Below, piece by piece: positions 33,401 to 44,900 of a DNA stretch of 58,209 nucleotides (position 1 is its first letter; every line of letters starts with the position of its first letter). The translations under genes were made by a program, and so were the position numbers. The notes beneath the pieces are model-generated. The model searched no databases, was not told the origin of the DNA, and saw nothing but the letters and a program-made list of their open reading frames with translations. This stretch comes from Nemertoderma westbladi (lineage: Eukaryota; Xenacoelomorpha; Nemertodermatida; Nemertodermatidae). The stretch covers positions 1 to 58,209 of the forward strand of contig JAUCBJ010006267.1 in NCBI GenBank assembly GCA_032718475.1, written 5' to 3'.

Positions 33401-36133
33401 TGTATTAGTTGGCACAGTAAGTGTATTAGTTGGCACAGTAAGTGTATTAGTTTTGCACAGTAAGTGTATTAGTTGGCACAGTGAGTGTATTAGTCGGCAC
33501 AGTAAGTGTATTAGTTGGCACAGTAAGTGTATTAGTTGGCACAGTGCGTGTATTAGTTGGCACAGTAAGTGTATTAGTTGGCACAGTAAGTGTATTAGTT
33601 GGCACAGTAAGTGTATTAGTTGGCACAGTAAGTATATTAGTCGGCACAGTGCGTGTATTAGTTGGCACAGTAAGTGTATTAGTTGGCACAGTAAGTGTAT
33701 TAGTTGGCACAGTAAGTGTATTAGTCGGCACAGTGAGTGTATTAGTTGGCACAGTAAGTATATTAGTCGGCACAGTAAGTGTATTAGTTGGCACAGTAAG
33801 TGTATTAGTTGGCACAGTAAGTGTATTAGTTGGCACAGTAAGTATATTAGTCGGCACAGTGCGTGTATTAGTTGGCACAGTAAGTGTATTAGTTGGCACA
33901 GTAAGTATATTAGTCGGCACAGTAAGTGTATTAGTCGGCACAGTAAGTGTATTAGTTGGCACAGTGCGTGCATTAGTTGGCACAGTAAGTGTATTAGTTG
34001 GCTCAGTAAGTGTATTAGTTGGCACAGTGCGTGTAATAGTTGGCACAGTAAGTGTATTAGTTGGCACAGTAAGTGTATTAGTTGGCACAGTAAGTGTATT
34101 AGTTGGCACAGTAAGTATATTAGTCGGCACAGTAAGTGTATTAGTCGGCACAGTAAGTGTATTAGTCGGCACAGTGAGTGTATTAGTCGGCACAGTGAGT
34201 GTATTAGTCGGCACAGTAAGTGTATTAGTTGGCACAGTAAGTGTATTAGTCGGCACAGTAAGTGTATTAGTTGGCACAGTAAGTGTATTAGTTGGCACAG
34301 TAAGTGTATTAGTTGGCACAGTAAGTGTATTAGTCGGCACAGTAAGTGTATTAGTTGGCACAGTAAGTGTATTAGTTGGCACAGTAAGTGTATTAGTTGG
34401 CACAGTAAGTATATTAGTCGGCACAGTGCGTGTATTAGTTGGCACAGTAAGTGTATTAGTTGGCACAGTAAGTATATTAGTCGGCACAGTAAGTGTATTA
34501 GTCGGCACAGTAAGTGTATTAGTTGGCACAGTGCGTGCATTAGTTGGCACAGTAAGTGTATTAGTTGGCACAGTAAGTGTATTAGTTGGCACAGTGCGTG
34601 TAATAGTTGGCACAGTAAGTGTATTAGTTGGCACAGTAAGTGTATTAGTTGGCACAGTGAGTGTATTAGTTGGCACAGTAAGTATATTAGTCGGCACAGT
34701 GCGTGTATTAGTTGGCACAGTAAGTGTATTAGTTGGCACAGTAAGTATATTAGTCGGCACAGTAAGTGTATTAGTCGGCACAGTAAGTGTATTAGTTGGC
34801 ACAGTGAGTGTATTAGTTGGCACAGTAAGTGTATTAGTTGGCACAGTAAGTGTATTAGTTGGCACAGTGCGTGTAATAGTTGGCACAGTAAGTGTATTAG
34901 TTGGCACAGTAAGTGTATTAGTTGGCACAGTAAGTGTATTAGTTGGCACAGTGAGTGTATTAGTTGGCACAGTAAGTATATTAGTCGGCACAGTGCGTGT
35001 ATTAGTTGGCACAGTAAGTGTATTAGTTGGCACAGTAAGTATATTAGTCGGCACAGTAAGTGTATTAGTCGGCACAGTAAGTGTATTAGTTGGCACAGTG
35101 AGTGTATTAGTTGGCACAGTAAGTGTATTAGTTGGCACAGTAAGTGTATTAGTTGGCACAGTGCGTGTAATAGTTGGCACAGTAAGTGTATTAGTTGGCA
35201 CAGTAAGTGTATTAGTTGGCACAGTGAGTGTATTAGTTGGCACAGTAAGTGTATTAGTTGGCACAGTAAGTGTATTAGTTGGCACAGTAAGTGTATTAGT
35301 TGGCACAGTAAGTATATTAGTCGGCACAGTGCGTGTATTAGTTGGCACAGTAAGTGTATTAGTTGGCACAGTAAGTATATTAGTCGGCACAGTAAGTGTA
35401 TTAGTCGGCACAGTAAGTGTATTAGTTGGCACAGTGCGTGCATTAGTTGGCACAGTAAGTGTATTAGTTGGCACAGTAAGTGTATTAGTTGGCACAGTGC
35501 GTGTAATAGTTGGCACAGTAAGTGTATTAGTTGGCACAGTAAGTGTATTAGTTGGCACAGTAAGTGTATTAGTTGGCACAGTAAGTATATTAGTCGGCAC
35601 AGTGAGTGTATTAGTCGGCACAGTAAGTGTATTAGTCGGCACAGTGAGTGTATTAGTCGGCACAGTGAGTGTATTAGTCGGCACAGTAAGTGTATTAGTT
35701 GGCACAGTAAGTGTATTAGTCGGCACAGTGAGTGTATTAGTCGGCACAGTGAGTGTATTAGTTGGCACAGTAAGTGTATTAGTCGGCACAGTGAGTGTAT
35801 TAGTCGGCACAGTAAGTGTATTAGTGGGCACAGTGAGTGTATTAGTCGGCACAGTGCGTGTATTAGTTGGCACAGTAAGTGTATTAGTTGGCACAGTAAG
35901 TGTATTAGTTGGCACAGTAAGTGTATTAGTTGGCACAGTAAGTGTATTAGTTGGCACAGTAAGTGTATTATTTGGCACAGTAAGTGTATTATTTGGCACA
36001 GTAAGTGTATTAGTCGGCACAGTGAGTGTATTAGTCGGCACAGTGAGTGTATTAGTCGGCACAGTAAGTGTATTAGTTGGCACAGTAAGTGTATTAGTTG
36101 GCACAGTAAGTGTATTAGTTGGCACAGTGCGTG
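30466..36133 (+). repeat. 21-bp minisatellite, about 269 units
   Basis: The unit is AGTGTATTAGTTGGCACAGT plus A, with variants at a few fixed sites: TTGG/TCGG, GTAAGTG/GTGAGTG/GTGCGTG, GTAAGTA and rare TAATAG. Variants co-occur in longer blocks, such as GTATATTAGTCGGCACAGTG followed by CGTG, so segments larger than one unit have been duplicated. Two single-base additions (near 30567 and 33452) shift the period. Because the unit length is a multiple of three, four of six frames stay open and give ORFs up to 1868 codons. I see no start context, splice structure or non-repeat coding sequence to make them genes. Confidence 0.97.
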
Positions 36134-36959
36134 TTCAATGAGATTTGTAATTCTAATTCAATTTGTTTAACATGATATTCTCTATTACGTATTTTGTAAT
36201 CAGCACCCAATAACGTAAAAATCAGTTTATTCCCATCCATTGTTTATTGTTTGGACGGGATAGTACTCTACGCCTATGTGATTACGTAGAGATTATTAAG
36301 CGAAGTATAAAACATTTATTGAGATTCACTTGGGCTGGAATTGACGCGGACCACCAATTGTGAGGCTTAATGTGTTGCCTGTCCTTTTTTGTAGGTGACT
36401 AGTGATTGGACGCACCTAGCGATGTCCTATTAGCTGTGACCAATTGCCTATTCGCTATTGGTCAGGATATTTATCACTGCTTCCTTGGTTGAAAATAAGT
36501 TTGCAGTTGCTTAAAATGTCTTGAATATGTTTATACCGCAAACATATTTAAACAAAAACAAGAGAATCTGCCGAACAAGGAAGAAAGATAAACGTTCTCC
36601 GGTAAACACAGCTCAAACCACGCACTATTTCAGGTTAGTTTTGGTAATATAATATCAGTACGTGTAACGTAGTAAGTAGCATTATTTCTATTTGCCGATA
36701 GATCCAATACTTCGTAATAGAACAAATACAAATACAAATACAGAAAGGCAAATACAGAAACGTAATATAAATATCAAATTTCTTTATTTATTTCTATTAG
36801 TTAATATTTTTCTAAGGTTCTAATAAATTTACTATCTTACCATCTCCCTTGTAGTTGACCTAGCTTGGCTAGTATTTAAATTTAGTTATCGGCACCGGCA
36901 AACTGTATGTAGACAGATTTAATATTTATCATAAACAGGACATGTATCAATACAATATA
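36134..36959. other. No gene recognised
   Basis: Unique-looking AT-rich sequence following the 21-bp array, with a short CAAATACAAATACAAATACAG microsatellite near 36724. Confidence 0.55.
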
Positions 36960-37076
36960 TCTAAAATCGGCCTGCTGTATTGCAACTGCACATTGAGATG
37001 CTATGTGGCTTAACAAAAAAATTTTGTGCCAAACTCCGTGCAATCTACAATTGGCTTGCTGTGATGCTGCGTGCAT

Positions 37077-37835
37077 TAAGAATGCTATGCCGGCTTATCG
37101 ACAAAATTGCACCCCCATAACTCCCGCCTAAATGACTTTCGCGAGATTATCTGCATCATCAAGGCCACTTTCCTTTAGGGGGCGTCTCACGAAAGTCATG
37201 GGCTGTCTACCATGCTTATTTCCCCCATGAGGCTGCTAAAGCACGAGCTTGTGCACAAGCTGGTCTTCACGGCAAAAACAATATCCTGCAAAGCGGAGGC
37301 GGATTTGTCCAAGTCTCAAGCATTGGGGGGCCAATGGGACACCTCCAATATACAATAGTGTCTGGTTGGAGATGTGTGCATTGTACTTGGCACAGTGAAC
37401 CCGACGTAGCATTCTTGGGAATATGGGGTTCAGAGATTTGGTGTCCATGCTGAACATACATGATTAATCGACTGACTGAATCAAAGGCTTTAAAGAAGTC
37501 AACAAAGATAACAGCCAGATGTCTGTCTTTCTTTTTTGATAATTCTTCAATTAACCTTCTAAATGCCAACATGGGCTCCATGGTCCCACGACTTTACGGA
37601 ACCCATTCTGAATTCCACGTAGCTGTCTCTCAAAGGGATCTCTGATGCGATTTAATAGAATTCTATTGTATAGCTTTGCATCAATCGAGATCAATGAGAT
37701 TCCACGAAAAGATACATTGTTAGGGTGTTCCCTTCTTGGGAACTGGCACCAACTTATTTTTTTATTATCTTGTGGGACTCTCATCGTTCTGTGTCCAGAT
37801 AGGCTGGGAAACTGGACGCAATAAAAATGCATCCC
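37077..37835 (-). mobile_element. LINE family B, longer copy with reverse-transcriptase core
   Basis: The minus strand shows YNRILLNRIRDPFERQLRG, QNGFRKV, then RRLIEELSKKKDRHLAVIFV and DFFKAFDSVSR (RT palm region) in broken frames. The family B tail follows down to 37077. A partial repeat of the 3' end occurs at 36960-37060. Confidence 0.75.
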
Positions 37836-38089
37836 TCTCCAGGGTAAATTCGACGCAAATAACAGCTCTCAAAAATAAAACTGTAGCCTGTTCTATTGTG
37901 TTTAGTTTATTGTTTTGGTTATAACAACGTGCCTCTGTAACCTGCTCCTTTCCCTAAATTGTGAATTTAACATTGACGCGGGATATTAATTCGCCATATT
38001 GAAAAAAATGTTCAAGACAAAAATAAAAAATGTTCCAGTTTTTTTCGCTTGTAAAACGTAATTTTATTCTTAAAAATGCTTAACTCTTT

Positions 38090-38575
38090 AATCAAAGATA
38101 GAGCGATATAGAGTTACAAAATAAATTGAACTGTAATTAAGGACCTAGTATTTACAATATTGCTTCCATAGTTACTGCGATTCAAATTATTGTACTCTTC
38201 AACTCCGGATGCTGCCTTACTCAATGTTAAATAATTTAGTGTTCTAGAATAGTTATTACGTGACTGGAGAGCCGTTTAACTACATAAACCAATATTGGAT
38301 ATTGAGTTCCGTTTTGGAGTACGCCTTGCAGGCACTAAAGTTGCAATACCTTGAGTGTGGGAACTGTGAATGGACTTTGCTCAAAATTACTTGCAAATCT
38401 TTTCTACTCCGATGCTCTTTTAATCATGTAATAAAATTTAAGGTATTCCACCAAAAGTATTTTCTATACATTTTTCGCCGGGAAAAAACTAAACTCAATG
38501 TAATTCTATGGGTTACGTCTTTCCATAGGGATAAAAAGTACTCCTTTTTTTCTCCCGATTTTGTAATTGGAAGTT
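38090..38575 (+). repeat. Unclassified interspersed repeat, copy 2
   Basis: It shares with copy 1 GCGATATAGAGTTACAAAAT, ACCAATATTGGATATTGAGT, TTCCGTTTTGGAGTACGCCT, ACTTGCAAATCTTTTCTAC and TTTTCGCCGGGAAAAAACTA. Confidence 0.7.
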
Positions 38576-40489
38576 GTTAATGCTGTATTTTAATTATTAT
38601 ATAACCAACCATATATACTTACTTATACAACGTATATGAAAGGCCGGGGCTGACCGTTAAACCGTATGCCTTATAATAAAAAATAAATAAAATAAAATCT
38701 GTATCACGATAGGTATAGATACTAATTGTGCTAAATTGAAGTGGAGATGTATGACACGTAGCGTGTATGGCACGGGTAGCTGTAGCTAACGTGTGTTGTG
38801 TAGGTAACCCTTTGATTATAAATATTGAAATATTAGTAAAAATAACCATGACACTGAAAACCAATTACAAGTTTTACGTTTAGTTTCATTGCGAAGAACT
38901 TGTTATTTCGCTACTGAATTTACAGTAAATACTTACGAATACTAGCATTATTAATTCCAAATTAACTATGCACCCTTCAGTCAATTAAATCAGAAAAGTA
39001 ATTGATCCACATTATCACCTCATTATAAATAAGTGTTTTAGCTCTACTTTGTGTTCAAGTTATCGCCACGCGGGTAATAAACATATAAATGAAAATAAAT
39101 GAAAAAAAAACAAATAAATAAAAAATAAATTTGTTAGCATCATCTTGGACGTGTTTTTGCACAGAGAAGTGTTTACGGGAGATTGATGCTGCTCCTCTGC
39201 GAGAAGCGGGACGCAGCAAACTTCGCCCGCGAGCAATCTTCGCCCGGAGAAATGTAAAGCTTCGCCCTCAAAATGAGTGTTAACAACCTCGTTTATTGTT
39301 TTGGTTAGAAAAATTCGTCACTGTAACCTACTCCTTTCCCCCAATCGGGCAAAGGTTCGACGCGGACGAAGATTTCCCGCGGGCGAAGGTTAGGCGCGGG
39401 CGAAGATTGCACCCAACCCGAGAAGAATCCCTGCCCAAGTGTTCACAAGTTCTTGCTTTATTCTACCGATACCGGTAACGCAAGGTGTTACCGAGGTATA
39501 TTATATTGCTCTTGCTGACGATAAGTTATACAAAGTTATACAAAGTTATACAAAGTTATACAAAGCAATATGCCGAGAAGCAGTGGAATTCATAAATTAA
39601 TAATTTTTACTATGTTAAATCTGGGCTCCAGGCCATACGAAATACGAGCTTCAATCAAGGAAGTGTTAATTAACAACTATTAAGTTTGTTAATTAGTTTA
39701 ACTTCATTTTTAATTTTACATATATTTTTCAGGTGGGGGTGGGGTATTGGGGATGAGAGGGCACATTGGGTTTCCGTAAATCAATCACAGAAAAATATTT
39801 AGCCTAAGTAAATCCGTGGGTGGAGTGGACAAACATGTTCTACAGCTAGTTCCCAGCATCTGGGATTGCATCAGCGCATTGAGACTTATTTAAAGGCTCT
39901 TTTAAATTCACTTACTTATTAGGAAAAAAACGTTACTGTTCCTGCCACTCAACAGAGGCACGAGGCCGTCACAAGAGGGAAGCTAGTAAAGCGTTTTATT
40001 ATTATCTACAGTGGGTGCCTTGGACACTGGGCCCTTTGCTTGTGTGCAACCCGGCCCATACAGTATACTGAAGCTGCTTTAGTTACGTTTGAGTAACTAC
40101 ACTGCGTCTCGCCTCATTGGTTCATATATTAACAACCTGTTTGCAACCTACGTAGTGCAGGTTTACTCAGCGTTGTTATAATAAATATGTGTTCAGGTGT
40201 AACCTACGCATGGTTGGCTATTTAGCTTAGCGAATAGACCGAGAAAAAATAATTAAGCGATTTCTATAGTGAGTAAATTAATAACAGGATTCAATTACCC
40301 GTTCAGTGCCGTGAGGTTCCGTAGTTTTTTATATGCCACTATGCGGAGAATGTTTATTAAATGTAGGCCTGCCTACTTTCCTCTATCTGCATATACGTCG
40401 CTGGTAAACGAACTGTCGGTGTCAGTGTTAAGGTTTACATTCAAAGGAGGCCGATGGGACTCAGTTTGTGCTGATTGCCAGAAAAGTAG
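38576..40489. other. No gene recognised
   Basis: 39190-39420 repeats a CTTCGCCCGCG motif in both orientations. The remainder is AT-rich. No supported frame. Confidence 0.5.
39527..39565 (+). repeat. 10-bp tandem repeat, four units
   Basis: GTTATACAAA is repeated four times in a row. Confidence 0.9.
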
Positions 40490-41060
40490 ATCTGGTATGA
40501 TCTCGTCTTCAGCCTTCTCGCCCACTGAATCTTAATCTGCATTCACGGAGGGTGGTTTGATACAGGTGGTATAGTACCATAGAGCTTGGCATTTGTCATG
40601 TGTTGTCTCCAGCTGACGTTTAGGGCTGCCCCTGGTACTCTTGTGTAGCCACCATCAATTCGTTGTTCAAGTGATTTCGTCAGTTTCCAGGTCTCACCCC
40701 CGTATAAAAATACACTTTCCACTGTGGTTCGAAAGAACTTGATCTTCGGGTGAGGGAGAGGTCTCATTTCCAGATGGTATCCATTTTTGATTGAGCTACC
40801 CATGCCTTTGGCTTTCCTAACTTCTATGTCTTTATTGCTGTTCTCTATCCATTTGGTCAAGTTTCCATTAACATTAAAAGTCATGAATTCAGTCTTGGTT
40901 GCATTCATATTCAATCCAATCTCCTTATACAGCATGGACGTATTATGGTGCAAGGACATAAGATCAACCGCAACCACCTTATACAGAATGGACGTATTCA
41001 TGATGCAAGGACAAGATGTCAGGTGTCCTCTTTCACAAAGATTTAGGTCTACATAGATTC
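40490..41060 (-). mobile_element. LINE family A, 3' part of ORF
   Basis: The minus strand carries GLNMNATKTEFMTFNVNGN, TTVESVFLYGGETWKLTKSL, RVPGAALNVSWRQHMTNAKLYG and PPVS, typical of the reverse-transcriptase C-terminal region in these LINEs. Only a 186-codon piece is open. Confidence 0.8.
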
Positions 41061-41204
41061 CTGCATTCAATAAAACATTTGTGTTCGTCATAAAATGTTT
41101 CATTTCGCGAATGAATCAATGTGAATCAATTATATTTGATAAATATATTATTAATATTATTAAATTTATTATAAATATATATTATTATATTCCTTCTCTC
41201 ACAG

Positions 41205-41537
41205 AAAGAACGCGAGAAGAAGGCCCACTACCAGGAGCCCTGTGAGTCGAGGCGGATGAACTTCACCCCCCTCGTGTGCTCCACCGACGGAGTCTGGGGC
41301 GCCGAGGGCGAGAAATTCATCCGCCACCTCGCGGACGCACTGGTGGTGAGGAGGGCGGGGATGAGGCAGCGGGGGATGGGAGCAGTCCTGGGGGCTGTGA
41401 GAAGGCGACTGCAGTTCGCCTTATTAAGGGCAAACTCTCTGTGCCTCCGCGGTGGAAGGAGGCCCTGGAGGGGTCTGGGGTTCGGGGACGGGGCGGGAGT
41501 CAGGGATTTGGACAGGGAGATGTACCCGTCTCCCTAA
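41205..41537 (+). mobile_element. GC-rich retroelement-like fragment upstream of SKOR
   Basis: An open frame starting right after TCCTTCTCTCACAG encodes KEREKKAHYQEPCESRRMNF, TPLVCSTDGVWGAEGEKFI and RRLQFALLRANSLCLRGGR. I associate the FTPLVFS-NGG motif plus a C-terminal FALLRS-CLRG motif with tails of retroelement reverse-transcriptase proteins in invertebrates, from memory. It is far more GC-rich than its surroundings. An exon of a host gene is an alternative because of the good acceptor. Confidence 0.45.
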
Positions 41538-41869
41538 CTCCCCTTTAATTTATACATTCACTGTTACCATAATTTATTGTTATCTTTACTTTATTTCACC
41601 TTAAACTATTAATGTTGTTTTGAGTTAATGTTTACATTTTTTTACAAAGTAGTTATAAACTCTACACCCGAGCATATACAGTAAACACATGGTTATTTAA
41701 TTATTCCGATATATTAATACTTTAATTATATTTTAAAAGTATTAATTATTTGAATATTTCTAGAAAATTATATGTAAATTATTCAGATCACATCAATTAA
41801 TGGAGTTAATGTAAATTTTGCACCAAATTTCACTGCAGGGGTTTCCTCAATAGCTATCAACGTTTTAAC

Positions 41870-41974
41870 ATGGAATCTCAAGTCTGGTCTACAGAGACAA
41901 TAAGAGAAGCTGAACAATCCGATTCCAGTAAACCGACTCACAGTAAAGACGTCAGTGGCGATTCAGTAATGCAG
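41870..41974 (+). CDS. SKOR: SKOR exon 1 (N-terminal 35 residues)
   Basis: ATG at 41870 opens MESQVWSTETIREAEQ and the exon ends in VMQ before GTTCGT. The frame is also open upstream back to a plausible acceptor (CACTGCAG at 41838), giving GFLNSYQRFN before the Met. The exon may therefore be internal, with an undetected 5' exon carrying UTR or more coding sequence. Confidence 0.7.
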
Positions 41975-44900
41975 GTTCGTTGTGAAATGAAAACTACCAT
42001 GAAAATCACCTAATCTACATACATTACAAATTCCCATGCGCCAAAAAATATTTGTAGTGGAACTTTTATTTATTGATGGAAATTCTAAATAAATTGGTAT
42101 ATTACAAGCCAAACAATAGGTAGAGTAGGGAAGAATAAGGATAGAAATAGTGACATTCTAGAATAATTTAATTAATTTTTCAATAAGCTGCGATTCAATG
42201 GGAATGTAAAATAACTATTTACATACTTGTGTGTAAAGTAGCACTTTACAGTGTGGTGATCCGAGTGGCTTTGTTACACGAACGAACGTTATTGAGTGAG
42301 TGAAAATAAAGCCACGAGGATCAGAACACTGTAAAGTACTTTGCAACAAGTATGTATGTAGTTTTTTTATTCCAAAATTTTAACATTACGAAATGATTGT
42401 ACATATACATTATATAAGTGATAGAAACTGTACAAATTATATTAGTTGCTGTATAAATAAATGTAAAAATGACATATACAGTATTATGTTATAAATAAGT
42501 TAGCTTATATTTATGGTGGCGTTTGGAGCCATGTTAATAATATAGCTACTGGTTATTAATAGCTATACTTCGCCTACCGGTAGGTAATGCGGTAGGCCTA
42601 TCTGGCTGTCAGGCAAATTTCCACCTATTGTTTACGTAATAACCAATGACGGCGTTAAGTAATGTCCACTAAAGGGACATTACTTAACTGATAACACCAA
42701 ATACAATACTACATATACAGGCCAATACAATGCTGTAATGTCCTTTAAAGTTGTAAAGTGCTAAATAAAAACTCGCTATTAATACTAACGGCGTTGAGTA
42801 ATGTTACAATTTTGGATTAAAAATTTACAAGTTGCAAGTCTAATTTTATTAGAAAAACCACAATAGTTTATTTTTTATATAACGGGTTAATCTTTTGGGA
42901 ACAACGGTTTGTGATGTTGACAAATCTGATGGGCTCGGTTAACTACCCTCGTTTAGTCGAGAATTTCTGTTTATAAACTTATATGTCGCTAAGACACTTT
43001 ACTAAACAGCCAGCTGGTAACGAATTTCATATTTGTTAACCAATTTACCTTCATATTAATGAGTTAATTATAATAGGCAAATTAGAATTTTCCATTGAAA
43101 CCTATTTCATAATTAGAATTAATCTAATTCTTGTCAGTAGATTTGAGAAATTCCACTAAAAATATCATACATTTTTAAAAATTTAAAATACAATTTAAAA
43201 ATTTAAGTAATTTTTTACTAAGTTTCATACGCAGTTTTTCATTTCCCAAAATTTTGAATTTAATTTGGTTACATCCATAGGTTGAATAAATAACTAATTT
43301 CTAGCCATTGAATCAACCTCATTACGAAAGAGTATTGTGATGATCATGGCAATTGTGATGATCTTAAAAAAATATGTTTATGACATGTGCTGTGCATATC
43401 TATATCCTATTTTATCACATACTAAATGCTCTATTACATAATAAAGTCATTTTAATGTATTTGCAGTTGCAGAAGAACAGTGGCGTTAAGACCACTATGT
43501 TATATGGGGTACCGATTGTCGCTCTTGTTATTAACGGTACGGAGCGGCTGTGTTTGGCTCAGATATCCAATACTTTACTCAAAGATTACAGCTACAACGA
43601 AATACATAACAGACGGTTTGTTCATTTCCTATTATAGGAGGCCTAATCTCTATTACTTACTGCAAGATTCTATGATTCTAATTGAATCTTCCCCCCAAAA
43701 GTGTATAATGTTTTTACCAACTGAACCGAATCACGTTTTTGCCAACTGGTATCACGTTTTTGCCAACTGTATCACTTTTTTGCCAACAGAGTTATGTTTT
43801 GCCAATTTTATTACGTTTATGTCACTTCCGACTGATTTTGCAATGTATGTCATGTGATTGTTATCTTACAGTAGATACGTATTATATCATTATGTTTGCC
43901 CATGGTATACTTTATAGCTTAAACTTGCGCTTTACACATTAACGCACATCCATTGCAAAATTTCGGAAAATTTATTTACATTCTCCTGTGTGTGAAGTAT
44001 CATCCTATTATAAACACAGTATGTACCCTGACAGATATAATCAAATACAACAAACAAGTACAGAGTGATAAATCTTTCAGCGATGCTATTTTTCCCATCG
44101 CATATATATATCAGATACTAATGTATGCACATGTGTTTCAACAATTATCAGTTTTTCTACTTTAACTGCACTTGAACTTATGGAATGAGTATTATTTATA
44201 GAGATCATTATTTTACAACTGGATTTGTGTAACGTAACTTTTATTTATTGTAGCTTATTTATTTATTCAATTACAAGCGCCGTTTACCATGTTGCTTTTT
44301 ACATCGTTGTGAAAAATAAACCAACAGCCGAAATTGGCCAGATTACCGAGGCTAGATAATAATGCAATGTTATACAGCCCATTCCTCTTCAGGAATAAAA
44401 ATTGCCTCAGTAAAGTTTCCCTAAACATAGAAGATTATCCTAAATATAAGTATGGAATTATATATACCACCATTTTAGTAATTTGTATAATGTTGACAAA
44501 TGTATTATTGGCCTTTATATTAGATTATTATTTGTTTATTACATAATTTTATGTGCAGCGTTGCTCTGGGAATCACTTGTGTCCAATGTACTCCCGTCCA
44601 GCTGGAAGTCTTACGACGGGCTGGGGCGATGCCGATCTCTTCCAGACGCTGTGGAATGGTTAGCAAACGCGAAGCCGAGAGGCTCTGCAAGTCCTTTCTT
44701 TCGCTTGCCGCACCGCCGCATCTCCCAGAGAACTTCGCTTTCGAGGTGTTCCATGAATGCGCGTGGGGTGATCGCGGCAACTTCATACCTTCGCGATACA
44801 ACAGCTCCCGAGCGAAATGCATCCGCTGCGCGTATTGCAACCAATTCTTCTCTCCCAACAAGTTCATATTCCATAGTCATCGACACGCCAACTCAAAGTA

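Noticed and set aside
30433-36170. ORFs of 886-1868 codons on both strands
   Set aside because: They are the 21-bp array read in four frames. The unit length is a multiple of three and lacks stops in those frames, and there is no non-repeat coding sequence or gene context.
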